DNA from: Solibacillus sp045640265
Lineage (GTDB): Bacteria; Bacillota; Bacilli; Bacillales_A; Planococcaceae
Direction: 5' to 3'
NCBI GenBank assembly: GCA_045640265.1
Contig: JAZUES010000115.1
Location: 1-19,143, forward strand
DNA length: 19,143 nt
Below the pieces are notes generated by a model, which was not told the origin of the DNA, ran no database searches, and was given only the letters and a program-made list of their open reading frames with translations. Positions within the stretch are counted from its first letter, which is position 1. Each line of letters begins with the position of its first letter. A program made the position numbers and the translations under genes. Shown here one piece after another: positions 7,125-14,864 of this stretch.

Positions 7125-8123
7125 GTGATATCTGTAGCACTGTTTGGCTTAGGGAGAATTGGAATTACGCATCTTGAAAATTTACTGAATATTAAAAGTT
7201 TTGATTTAAAAATAGTATGTGACCATAACTTAGAGTTAGCCCAAGAAGTAGCGGAAAGGTACAGTATACCTCAGTTCACAAGTCGGCCCGAAATCATTTT
7301 CGAGGATGACTCAATTCAAGCGGTTGTTATTGTAACTTCTACAACTACTCACTTTGAATTAGTTACAACAGCTTTAAAAGCAGGGAAAGCTGTTTTTGTA
7401 GAAAAGCCATTAACGATTGATTTAAAGCAATCACTTGAAATTGAAAAAGTACTTCAAGAAACAAATGGCTTCTGCCAGGTAGGGTTTATGCGACGTTTTG
7501 ATGATGACTACATGGAAGCAAAAAAGGCAATCGATGCAGGGGCCATTGGGAAGCCACTTTATTTTAAAGGAGTCAGCCGTGATCCGTTTCCACCACCAAT
7601 AAGCTTTATCGAGCGAAGTGGCGGAATATTTATTGATTTAATGATTCATGACATTGATTTAGCGCATTTTTTAATGGGTGAGAAGATAACTGAAATTGCC
7701 GCATTTGGAAGTGTGATAAAGTATCCGGATTTTGTACAGGCAAATGATGTCGACCAAGCACTTGCTGTTCTAAAATTTGAAAGCGGTTCTGTTGGCGATA
7801 TAGAAGGAAGTCGCTGTGCATTTTATGGTTATGATGTGCGAACAGAGGTAGTTGGAACAGAAGGAACGTTAGTAATAGGGAGTAATCGGAAAAATAATGT
7901 CTCTATTTTAACTAATACAGGAAACCACCATGAGATTATTCCGGTGTTTCAAGACCGATTTACAAATGCTTTTGTCAATGAGTTAAATGCTTTTGCGTAC
8001 TGTATTGAACAACAGTTACCTTCTCCATCTTCCGTTGAAGATAGCATACAGGCTTTAAAAGTTGCACATGCAGCAGCTAGTTCATTACAAAAAAATGGTT
8101 TACTACTACCCACAAATGCTTAA
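7125..8123 (+). CDS. Gfo/Idh/MocA oxidoreductase, inositol 2-dehydrogenase-like
   Basis: This is a 332-residue NAD(P)-dependent sugar or polyol dehydrogenase. The N-terminal Rossmann fold begins VALFGLGRIG, with the dinucleotide glycines at residues 8-13, and the hinge motif EKP lies at 93-95. The catalytic residues Lys94, Asp171 and His175 (DLMIHD) have the spacing of myo-inositol dehydrogenase, where the triad is Lys97, Asp172 and His176 in the B. subtilis enzyme. The substrate could be myo- or scyllo-inositol or a related polyol. No other inositol catabolic gene is nearby, so iolG is not assigned. The GTG start is set by the ribosome binding site GAGGGGGA (7111-7118). The gene stands alone between two terminators. 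Confidence 0.85.
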   Translation: MISVALFGLGRIGITHLENLLNIKSFDLKIVCDHNLELAQEVAERYSIPQFTSRPEIIFEDDSIQAVVIVTSTTTHFELVTTALKAGKAVFVEKPLTIDLKQSLEIEKVLQETNGFCQVGFMRRFDDDYMEAKKAIDAGAIGKPLYFKGVSRDPFPPPISFIERSGGIFIDLMIHDIDLAHFLMGEKITEIAAFGSVIKYPDFVQANDVDQALAVLKFESGSVGDIEGSRCAFYGYDVRTEVVGTEGTLVIGSNRKNNVSILTNTGNHHEIIPVFQDRFTNAFVNELNAFAYCIEQQLPSPSSVEDSIQALKVAHAAASSLQKNGLLLPTNA

Positions 8124-8157
8124 CTTAAGCACCCTCTAAAAATTAGCTCTATCGACT

Positions 8158-8195
8158 AAAACGTAAAAGCGAAAACGGCTTTTGCGTTTTTATTT
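8158..8195 (+). terminator. Rho-independent terminator after the inositol-dehydrogenase-like gene
   Basis: A 13-bp stem, 8158-8170 with 8178-8190, contains one G-U pair and a 7-nt loop, and ends in a T-rich run. The next 275 bases up to 8471 hold no gene that I recognise. Confidence 0.75.
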
Positions 8196-8386
8196 GTCAG
8201 AGCATTCTCTCCTACCTGAATTATCAAATTCTCCTCATGACAATTGGTGAAATTACTATGAAATAATAAGGGATTGAGGTAGTTTAGTAAAAGTCGTCAA
8301 CACCTTTTCAGATGCAAGTTACGGTTTTAATGGCAAGTGTTGGGCAATTTGATAAACGAAGAGTGCTATTTTAAAAGCTTTTGAAT

Positions 8387-8416
8387 TTGGCACTGGATTT
8401 GGTACCAATTTATAGG
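8387..8416 (+). promoter_or_regulatory. Weak candidate promoter for the CAP-domain gene
   Basis: TTGGCA (8387-8392) lies 17-18 bp from TTATAG/TATAGG (8410-8416), about 55 nt upstream of the start codon. The match is moderate, and a sporulation sigma factor could be used instead. Confidence 0.3.
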
Positions 8417-8471
8417 TCATTTTTTTAGGAAATCTTATTTTACGATAGTAGTACGAAAGGAGGCGTACAAA

Positions 8472-9458
8472 ATGAAAAAAAGTTTCATCACATTTTGTGC
8501 ATTTGCACTTTTAGCTACGCAAGCCCCAGCAGCTAATGCGGCGGCAACTACTGGAGGAGAATCAGACGTTCACTACGAGAAATCGTTTAAGTCTGTACAA
8601 ACTTATAAATATAATTCGATTGTTTTAAATCAAAATATTAAAATATGGGATTCAATTTCTAATTTTATAGAATTTAAAAAAGCTATTCCGGTAAAAGGTA
8701 ATGTTTCGGTGAAAGTGACAGAAGTTAAAAAACCAGTGACAACTCAAACTGAGGAAAAAGCGCCTGTATCACAGACAGCACCAAAACAATCAACAACAAA
8801 GGTTGAAAAGGCTCCAGAAGTAACAAAAGAGCAACCGAAGACACCGGTAACAGAGGTGACACCTGAGCAACCAAAAGCTACGCAAACAACAACAGAACAA
8901 CCAAAAGCACCAACTACTGAAGTGAAAGCAGAACAACCAAAAGCCCCAACAACTGAAGTGAAAACAGAACAACCAAAAGCACCAACAACTGAGGTAAAAA
9001 CAGAACAACCAAAAGCTACTGAGCCAACAACTCAGCCAAAACAAAATACAACAACACCAGTGACTTCTACTACATCTGATATCGATGCAATTGAAGCGGC
9101 AGTTGTTGAATTAACAAATGCTGAGCGTGTGAAAGCAGGTTTACAACCATTAAAAACCTATGCACCATTAATGGCTTCTGCTCGTGAAAAATCTCAAGAT
9201 ATGAAAGATAAAAATTACTTCTCTCATACAAGCCCAACTTATGGTAGCCCATTTGATCAAATGAAAGCGCGAGGTATTAGCTATACAGCGGCTGGTGAAA
9301 ACATTGCCAAAGGTCAACGTACAGCTGAGGAAGTTGTGACAGCTTGGATGAATTCTGAAGGTCACCGTGCGAACATTTTAAATGCAAACTTCACACATAT
9401 CGGTGTAGGCTATGTAAAAGACGGTAACATCTGGACTCAACAATTTATTAAACAATAA
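8472..9458 (+). CDS. Secreted CAP/SCP-domain protein (YkwD-like)
   Basis: This is a 328-residue exported protein. It has a classical signal peptide (MKKSFITF, hydrophobic core, then APAANAAA near residue 25), a spacer, and a Pro/Thr/Glu/Lys-rich linker at about residues 80-195. A C-terminal CAP (SCP/PR-1) domain follows from about residue 205. The linker contains a 12-residue repeat of the type EQPKAPTTEVKT, three near-perfect copies plus degenerate ones. The CAP cavity residues are visible as His252 (FSHTSP), Glu276 (GENIA), Glu286/287 and His298 (EGHRANIL). The YkwD group is widespread in Bacillales and its biochemical role is unclear. The linker would let the domain span the cell wall, which is an inference. 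The start follows a very strong ribosome binding site, AAAGGAGG. Its last seven codons are duplicated at the end of galM. Confidence 0.92.
   Translation: MKKSFITFCAFALLATQAPAANAAATTGGESDVHYEKSFKSVQTYKYNSIVLNQNIKIWDSISNFIEFKKAIPVKGNVSVKVTEVKKPVTTQTEEKAPVSQTAPKQSTTKVEKAPEVTKEQPKTPVTEVTPEQPKATQTTTEQPKAPTTEVKAEQPKAPTTEVKTEQPKAPTTEVKTEQPKATEPTTQPKQNTTTPVTSTTSDIDAIEAAVVELTNAERVKAGLQPLKTYAPLMASAREKSQDMKDKNYFSHTSPTYGSPFDQMKARGISYTAAGENIAKGQRTAEEVVTAWMNSEGHRANILNANFTHIGVGYVKDGNIWTQQFIKQ
8895..9035 (+). repeat. 36-bp tandem coding repeats in the CAP-protein linker
   Basis: Three consecutive 36-bp units (8895-8930, 8931-8966, 8967-9002) begin GAACAACCAAAAGC and are nearly identical. A shortened fourth unit starts at 9003, and more degenerate units lie upstream of 8895. 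They encode the 12-residue linker repeat. The unit length is a multiple of three, so copy-number changes keep the frame. Confidence 0.85.
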
Positions 9459-9502
9459 TTCTTACAAACCAAAAACCTGCTTCTAATTGAAGCAGGTTTT
9501 TT
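9437..9502 (+). repeat. Direct repeat, left copy: CAP gene 3' end plus terminator
   Basis: The last 22 bases of the CAP gene (9437-9458, ending in its TAA) are identical to 15901-15922. After a diverged spacer (17 nt here, 10 nt there), the terminator core 9476-9492 is identical to 15933-15949. Homology stops sharply upstream of 9437. The two copies are in the same orientation and bracket xylR-xylA-xylB-oxidoreductase-galM. Confidence 0.8.
9471..9502. terminator. Bidirectional terminator between the CAP gene and xylR
   Basis: The stem AAAAACCTGCTTC (9471-9483) pairs with GAAGCAGGTTTTT around a 5-nt loop, with T-runs on both strands. It serves the CAP gene on the plus strand and xylR, whose stop codon touches it, on the minus strand. 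Confidence 0.88.
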
Positions 9503-10676
9503 AGTATATACCACTCTTAGCACCGACCATTGAAGGTTGTAAAAAATGGCTAATCGCAATAGATGCTGCACCGAGGACAATCGCCTTATCTTGAAGTGTC
9601 GAGAACTCGAGTTCAGTTTTATTAACGATATGAGAGCTGGGTTGCTCAGTCATGATATCTAAAATGCTTTGCTTAATTTGGTCTTGAAGTAAGGTAATAC
9701 GATTGCCGATAATGATTTTTGACGGGTTGAATGTGTAAATTAAGTTCACTAATCCTATACCAATATAGTGTCCAATGTCGTTGAATATATTTTGAATAGC
9801 TTTTTCCTTTGTCGAGAGCGTAATCAGCTTTTCAAGTGTTAAATTAGGAATGCTTAAAGCTGCTTCTGCTTCTTGAATAAGGGCGTATTCTGATGCATAA
9901 GCTTCCCAACAGCCATTTCGACCGCATCTGCATTTTTTTCCGTCTACTTGAATTATCATATGGCCACTTTCTCCAGAAAAGCCAAATTCACCGTGATATA
10001 ACTCACCATTTACAAAGATGCCGACCCCGATTCCGTATCCGATACTGACAAAAAGCATATTTTGATGCTGTTGATTGTGAATAAATGAAAACTCTGCAAA
10101 AGCACCAGCATTCGCTTCGTTACTAATATAAAGAGGGTAATTTCCGTGTTCTTTTAGCATGGTTATTAAGTCGACGTTTTGCCATCTTAAGTTTGGTGCA
10201 TTGATAATGAGGCCTTCCTTATCAATAATTCCTGGCACAGCAATACCTAAACCGATAATCTTATACGGGCTTGCTGGTACATTAAGTTCTAAAAGTTGAA
10301 TTAGCGTAACGATTTTTTGAATGTAACTAGTGAAAGTTGTGTCTAAAATTTCCTCGCTACGATCGAAAATGATGACGCCATTTAAGTCTGTAATAATTCC
10401 ACGTAAGTAGTTTACCCCAATATCGATACCTAGTGCATAGCCTGCTTTTTCGTTAAGTTTCAGTAATTTAGATCTTCTGCCACCAGTAGAAACATCCATA
10501 CCAGCTTCTGAAATGAATTGTTCTTCGATTAATTCCTTTACTAAATTAGCAACGGTCGCTTTTTTAAGGGAAGTATTTTCGATTATCTCATTTCGTGAAA
10601 TGCCTGAATTTACGATCACTTCTTGCAAAATCACTTCTTTGTTAAATTTTTTTCCTATTTTTTGATTCCAATACAT
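9501..10676 (-). CDS. xylR: Xylose operon repressor XylR (ROK family)
   Basis: This 391-residue protein has a winged helix-turn-helix at about residues 24-55 (ISRNEIIENTSLKKATVANLV) joined to a ROK sugar-kinase-like domain that starts GYALGIDIGVNY near residue 80. The ROK zinc-binding cluster is present as CRCGRNGC (Cys249, Cys251, Cys256). Known XylR proteins bind the operator without xylose and leave it when xylose binds. Assignment to XylR rests on the family, the length and the divergent position opposite xylA-xylB, with a matching operator between them. The ATG at 10676 has the ribosome binding site GGGAGG 7 nt upstream. It likely limits its own expression too, but its -10 box (10704-10709 on the minus strand) lies away from the main operator. 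Confidence 0.93.
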   Translation of the reverse strand: MYWNQKIGKKFNKEVILQEVIVNSGISRNEIIENTSLKKATVANLVKELIEEQFISEAGMDVSTGGRRSKLLKLNEKAGYALGIDIGVNYLRGIITDLNGVIIFDRSEEILDTTFTSYIQKIVTLIQLLELNVPASPYKIIGLGIAVPGIIDKEGLIINAPNLRWQNVDLITMLKEHGNYPLYISNEANAGAFAEFSFIHNQQHQNMLFVSIGYGIGVGIFVNGELYHGEFGFSGESGHMIIQVDGKKCRCGRNGCWEAYASEYALIQEAEAALSIPNLTLEKLITLSTKEKAIQNIFNDIGHYIGIGLVNLIYTFNPSKIIIGNRITLLQDQIKQSILDIMTEQPSSHIVNKTELEFSTLQDKAIVLGAASIAISHFLQPSMVGAKSGIY

Positions 10677-10703
10677 TACTTTGCCTCCCTACTCATATGC
10701 AAC

Positions 10704-10733
10704 ATTATAGGTGCATATTACCTGAATTGTATA
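10704..10733 (-). promoter_or_regulatory. Candidate xylR promoter
   Basis: On the minus strand, TATACA (10728-10733) and a perfect TATAAT (10704-10709) are 18 bp apart. A 7-bp inverted repeat (10695-10701 with 10712-10718) surrounds the -10 box. Confidence 0.5.
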
Positions 10734-10740
10734 GCTTTTA

Positions 10741-10771
10741 AAAACTTTGTTTATCCGATAGACAAAGTTTT
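10741..10771. promoter_or_regulatory. XylR operator (31-bp palindrome)
   Basis: The arms 10741-10754 and 10758-10771 are reverse complements except for one position, around a CCG centre. The half-site ACTTTGTTTAT resembles the GTTTGTTTA-type half-site of known Bacillus xyl operators. It overlaps the -35 box of the xylA promoter, so binding would block transcription of the xylose operon. Confidence 0.8.
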
Positions 10772-10787
10772 TTCGCTATGTTAATAT
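10759..10787 (+). promoter_or_regulatory. Sigma-A promoter of the xylA operon
   Basis: TAGACA (10759-10764) and TAATAT (10782-10787) have ideal 17-bp spacing. The -35 lies inside the right arm of the XylR palindrome. The predicted start near 10794 leaves a leader of about 175 nt before xylA. Confidence 0.75.
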
Positions 10788-10968
10788 GACCATATATTAC
10801 ATTAAAAGGAAATGTAAGGCGGCTGAATGGAGAAATGTAAGGGGTTTCAACAGTATGTCGATGATGAATATCGGTGCATATCGGCAGTATATCGTGCAAG
10901 GGGTAATTTTAATTCTAGTGGTTTGGGTTGACGTAGTAAGTAAAAACAAATAATAGGGGGTTTCTGAA

Positions 10969-12288
10969 ATGGCGTACTTTAAAGATATTTCAACAATTCA
11001 ATATGAAGGTTCTCAATCAAAAAATGGCTTAGCTTTTAAATATTATAATCCACAAGAAAAAGTGGGCGATAAAACGATGGAAGAAATTTTACGTTTTGGC
11101 GTTGCGTATTGGCATACATTTACATATGATGGTGGCGATCCATTCGGTGCTGGCAACATGCAGCGCTCTTGGAACAACTACTCTGATATGGACTTAGCTA
11201 AAGCGCGAGTGGAGGCTTCATTTGAGTTTTACGAAAAATTAAATGCTCCTTTCTTCTGCTTTCACGATGTCGATGTAGCGCCAGAAGGTTCAACTTTAAT
11301 GGAGACAAATAAAAACTTAGATATCATTGTAGATGAAATTGAGAGTCATTTAAAAACATCTAAAACAAAACTTTTATGGAACACGGCAAACATGTTTTCA
11401 AATCCACGTTTTGTACATGGTGCAGCAACTTCACCTAACGCAGATGTGTTTGCATACTCAGCTGCTAAGGTTAAAAAGGGCTTAGAGATTGCAAAGCGTT
11501 TAAATGCTGAGAACTATGTTTTCTGGGGCGGTCGCGAAGGTTATGAGACTCTATTAAATACCAATATGAAGTTAGAGCAGGATAACTTAGGACGTTTCTT
11601 CCACATGGCTGTTGATTATGCAAAGGAAATTGGCTATGAAGGTCAATTTTTAATCGAACCAAAACCAAAAGAACCAACGAAGCATCAATATGATTTTGAC
11701 GTAGCGACAGGCATTGGCTTCTTACGTACTTATGGTCTAGAAGATAAATTTAAATTTAACATCGAAGCAAATCACGCAACATTGGCTGGTCATACTTTCG
11801 AACACGAGCTGCACACGGCACGCATTAACGGCATGTTAGGTTCAGTTGACGCCAACCAAGGAGACACCTTACTCGGCTGGGATACAGATGAATTTCCAAC
11901 AGATTTATATACGAATACGTTAGCAATGTATGAAATTCTTAAAAATGGGGGCTTAGGAAAAGGTGGCTTAAACTTTGATGCCAAAGTGCGTCGTGGCTCA
12001 TTTGAACAAGATGACCTATTTTATGCACATATTGCCGGAATGGATTCATTTGCAATTGGCTTAAAAGTTGCACATCAATTATTGCAAGATCGTGTGTTAG
12101 AGGACTTTGTAGATAACCGCTATGATAGCTATAAATCTGGCATTGGTCAAAAAATTGTAGCGGGCACGACGAATTTCAAAGAGCTCGAAACTTACGCATT
12201 AGGTTTAACAGACATTCAAAATACTTCGGGTCGTACAGAAAAATTAAGAATGATTATTAACCAATATTTATTAAACACTTTAAAGTAA
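10969..12288 (+). CDS. xylA: Xylose isomerase
   Basis: This enzyme interconverts D-xylose and D-xylulose in the cytoplasm using two divalent metal ions, the first step of xylose breakdown here. The 439 residues match the long class II isomerases (E. coli 440). The catalytic segment FCFHDVDVAPEG carries His99 and Asp102, and the metal ligand Glu230 lies in LIEPKPKEPTKHQYD. The further metal-site signatures FNIEANHATLAGH and GSVDANQGD are intact. The start is fixed by AGGGGG about 8 nt before the ATG. It is the first gene of the operon, under the XylR operator, with a long leader that contains a small ORF. A hairpin terminator follows it, so xylB and later genes are probably made at a lower level. 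Confidence 0.98.
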   Translation: MAYFKDISTIQYEGSQSKNGLAFKYYNPQEKVGDKTMEEILRFGVAYWHTFTYDGGDPFGAGNMQRSWNNYSDMDLAKARVEASFEFYEKLNAPFFCFHDVDVAPEGSTLMETNKNLDIIVDEIESHLKTSKTKLLWNTANMFSNPRFVHGAATSPNADVFAYSAAKVKKGLEIAKRLNAENYVFWGGREGYETLLNTNMKLEQDNLGRFFHMAVDYAKEIGYEGQFLIEPKPKEPTKHQYDFDVATGIGFLRTYGLEDKFKFNIEANHATLAGHTFEHELHTARINGMLGSVDANQGDTLLGWDTDEFPTDLYTNTLAMYEILKNGGLGKGGLNFDAKVRRGSFEQDDLFYAHIAGMDSFAIGLKVAHQLLQDRVLEDFVDNRYDSYKSGIGQKIVAGTTNFKELETYALGLTDIQNTSGRTEKLRMIINQYLLNTLK

Positions 12289-12316
12289 TCGAGCTTCAAG
12301 TAACTTTTTTATAAAT

Positions 12317-12356
12317 GCTGTCTTATAAGGATTTTCCTTGTATGGCAGCTATTTTT
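12317..12356 (+). terminator. Internal terminator/attenuator between xylA and xylB
   Basis: A 15-bp stem, 12317-12331 with 12335-12349 (one mismatch, two G-U pairs, 3-nt loop), is followed by TATTTTT. No promoter is obvious between it and xylB, so partial read-through is the simplest view. Confidence 0.7.
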
Positions 12357-12377
12357 AATCATAGGAGGTATTTTTAG

Positions 12378-13874
12378 ATGAAGTATGTTTTGGGGATTGA
12401 CTTAGGGACAAGCGCAGTAAAAACTTGCTTAATGAATGAACAAGGTCACATTGTAGATGAGGCGTCATATTCTTATAAGTTGTACCATGAAAAGCCTGGC
12501 TATTCTGAGCAACAGCCGAAAGATTGGGTAGCTGGTGTAACGCAAACAATCCAAGAAATTGTTAGTCGTTTTTCAGACGATGTGGCAGAAATTGTTGGTA
12601 TTAGCTATTCAGGACAGATGCATGGACTTGTGTTATTAGATGAAGCTGGAAACGTATTGCGACCAGCAATTTTATGGAACGATACCCGTACAACAGCACA
12701 ATGCGCACAAATTATAAAACTAGTAGGCAAGGAAAAGTTATTATCAATTACAAAAAATCCAGCGTTAGAGGGCTTTACACTACCAAAGTTATTATGGGTG
12801 AAGGAGCATGAGCCTGAAATTTTTAGTAAAGCCAAGTATTTTTTATTGCCAAAGGATTATGTGCGTTACGTGATGACGAATAAAATGCACATGGAGCGTT
12901 CAGATGCTGCGGGAACATTACTATTAAATATTGAAAAAAAGGATTGGAGTGCCGAAGTTGCGGAGGCAGTTGGTATTGATATAGCAATGTGTCCGCCTTT
13001 AATCGATGCAACGACAGAGGTAGGTACAATTACAACGCAATTTGCTGCCAAAACAGGGCTTTATGCTATGACTAAAGTATATGGCGGTGGCGCGGATAAT
13101 GCCTGTGGAGCTATTGGGTCAGGTATCGTAAAGTCAGGTAAATCAATGGTGAGTATTGGGACTTCAGGGGTTTTATTGTCTTATGAGGAGGCAGCTGATA
13201 AAGACTTTGCAGGAAATGTGCATTACTTTACCCATGCTGTAACAGATGCCTACTATACGATGGGCGTAACGCTGTCAGCAGGGCATTCTTTAAGTTGGTT
13301 TAAAGAAACGTTTGCGAAGAATAGTTCTTTTGATGAGTTGCTACAAGAAGCGGAAGAAATTCGAGCAGGTAGTAATGGACTTCTCTATACACCTTATTTG
13401 GTAGGGGAACGTACACCATATGCAGATAGTAACATTCGAGCAAGCTTTATCGGTATGGACGCAGCACATACACGAGCGCATTTCACCAAAGCTGTGCTAG
13501 AAGGTATTACGTTCTCCTTACGCGACACACTGGAAATTTTCCGTGCCTCAGGTAAAGACATTAACGAAATTATTTCCATCGGAGGCGGTGCGAAAAATCC
13601 ATTGTGGCTACAAATGCAGGCAGATATTTTCAATGCCACGATTTATAAATTACAAAATGAACAAGGCCCAAGTATTGGCGCCTGTATGATTGCACTTGTT
13701 GGATCAGGACTGGCTGCTTCTTTTGAAGAAGCTGTTGAAAAATGCGTAGCAATCGGCGAAAAATTTGAGCCAAATAGAGGGAATGTAAAGGTATACGAAG
13801 AAATTTATAAAGTATATATACAAATCTATGAGCAAACAAAATCTTTAAATGAAGCACTGCAATCAATACGTTAG
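12378..13874 (+). CDS. xylB: Xylulokinase
   Basis: This is an ATP-dependent kinase that makes D-xylulose 5-phosphate, which enters the pentose phosphate pathway. The 498 residues fit the FGGY carbohydrate kinase family. The N-terminal phosphate-binding segment is GIDLGTSAVKT, and the sugar-binding SGQMHG lies near residue 78. The catalytic Asp240 lies in GGGADNACGA, and the C-terminal FGGY signature includes ISIGGGAKNPLWLQMQAD. Specificity for xylulose is inferred from these motifs and from the position directly after xylA. The ribosome binding site AGGAGGT is 8 nt before the ATG. The stop codon TAG is embedded in the AGGAGG ribosome binding site of the next gene, which suggests coupled translation. 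Confidence 0.97.
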   Translation: MKYVLGIDLGTSAVKTCLMNEQGHIVDEASYSYKLYHEKPGYSEQQPKDWVAGVTQTIQEIVSRFSDDVAEIVGISYSGQMHGLVLLDEAGNVLRPAILWNDTRTTAQCAQIIKLVGKEKLLSITKNPALEGFTLPKLLWVKEHEPEIFSKAKYFLLPKDYVRYVMTNKMHMERSDAAGTLLLNIEKKDWSAEVAEAVGIDIAMCPPLIDATTEVGTITTQFAAKTGLYAMTKVYGGGADNACGAIGSGIVKSGKSMVSIGTSGVLLSYEEAADKDFAGNVHYFTHAVTDAYYTMGVTLSAGHSLSWFKETFAKNSSFDELLQEAEEIRAGSNGLLYTPYLVGERTPYADSNIRASFIGMDAAHTRAHFTKAVLEGITFSLRDTLEIFRASGKDINEIISIGGGAKNPLWLQMQADIFNATIYKLQNEQGPSIGACMIALVGSGLAASFEEAVEKCVAIGEKFEPNRGNVKVYEEIYKVYIQIYEQTKSLNEALQSIR

Positions 13875-13886
13875 GAGGAATAGTAG

Positions 13887-14864
13887 ATGAGAAAAGTAAA
13901 GTGGGGGATTCTTAGCACGGCTAATATTGCACAAACGCAATTAATCCCAGCAATTCAACGCGCGGAAAATGCCGAGGTTGTAGCGATTGCGAGCCGAGGA
14001 GCTAAGGTGCATGAAGTTGCGCAAAGATTAAATATTCCACATGCTTATGAAAGTTATGATGAGCTACTATTAGATCCAGAGGTAGAGGTCATTTATATTC
14101 CGTTACCGAATGATATGCACAAAGACTGGTCCATTAAGGGTGCTGAAGCCGGAAAGCATGTTTTATGTGAAAAGCCAGTTGTATTAGCGAAAGAGGATCT
14201 CGAGGAAATTATCGAAGTGTTTTCTAGACATAATAAATGCTTTATGGAAGCGTTCATGTATCAGTTTCATCCACAACACCAGCGCGTGAAGGATATATTA
14301 ATGAGCGGGGAAATAGGTGAGGTTAGGCTATTCAAATCGAGTCATTCCTTTAACTTTGAAGACCGTGAAGGCGATATTCGCATGGATGCAGGCAAAGGTG
14401 GCGGTGCGCTATGGGATTTAGGCTGCTATTCATTGCATGCACTACAGTATTTCTTAGATAATCGTGTTTTATCGATGTCATTTAAGGCGGATTTTGATGC
14501 TACAGCAGGTGTTGATGTTACAGCCCTTGGTATTGTTACGCTTGAAAATGACGTAATGGCATTAATCGATTGTAGCTTTGATATGACAGCACGCAATGAA
14601 TATGAAATTGTAGGAACAAAGGGTATGATTAAGGTGAAAACAGCTTTCCGACCTGACGTCTACAGTGGAGATGCGCAAATTATTGTGACAACGGGTGCTA
14701 CTGAAAGGGTCGAGCATATTCAAGGTGATATTTATAAGCTAGAGGTTGAATATTTTTCAGATAAAGTATTAGATGGCTCTTCATTTGAAGAACAACACCA
14801 AGCTTCACGAAAAACGACAGAATTACTATTACAGGCACATGCCAGTTTGAAGGATGAACAATAA
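13887..14864 (+). CDS. Gfo/Idh/MocA oxidoreductase in the xylose operon
   Basis: This 325-residue NAD(P)-dependent oxidoreductase has a Rossmann fold starting WGILSTANIA, the EKP hinge (95-97) and a C-terminal half containing GGGALWDLGCYSLHAL. In that motif Asp177 is followed four residues later by Tyr181, not by the His of inositol dehydrogenases. This D-x3-Y pattern is seen in the branch with NADP-dependent D-xylose 1-dehydrogenases, dihydrodiol dehydrogenases and glucose-fructose oxidoreductase. Within a xylose operon, oxidation of xylose to xylonolactone or reduction of a related sugar is possible, but the substrate is not proven. It shares only the general fold with the oxidoreductase at 7125-8123. 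Its ribosome binding site AGGAGG overlaps the xylB stop, and galM begins directly after its TAA. Confidence 0.88.
   Translation: MRKVKWGILSTANIAQTQLIPAIQRAENAEVVAIASRGAKVHEVAQRLNIPHAYESYDELLLDPEVEVIYIPLPNDMHKDWSIKGAEAGKHVLCEKPVVLAKEDLEEIIEVFSRHNKCFMEAFMYQFHPQHQRVKDILMSGEIGEVRLFKSSHSFNFEDREGDIRMDAGKGGGALWDLGCYSLHALQYFLDNRVLSMSFKADFDATAGVDVTALGIVTLENDVMALIDCSFDMTARNEYEIVGTKGMIKVKTAFRPDVYSGDAQIIVTTGATERVEHIQGDIYKLEVEYFSDKVLDGSSFEEQHQASRKTTELLLQAHASLKDEQ

Noticed and set aside
8895..9035. 36-bp regularly repeated units that look like CRISPR repeats in length
   Set aside because: The units are contiguous without spacers, lie in frame inside the CAP gene and encode a regular linker repeat.
8790..9044. 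Open frame on the minus strand opposite the CAP linker
   Set aside because: It is a Cys/Trp/Phe-rich mirror of the repeat region with no ribosome binding site; the plus-strand gene explains it.
10836..10849. Candidate cre (CcpA) site TGTAAGGGGTTTCA in the xylA leader
   Set aside because: It matches 13 of 14 consensus positions but lacks the C of the conserved central CG. It is worth testing but too weak to annotate.
10928..10956. TTGACG and TAATAG with 17-bp spacing just before xylA as a second promoter
   Set aside because: Transcription would begin within or after the ribosome binding site, leaving xylA almost leaderless. The operator-linked promoter at 10759-10787 fits much better.
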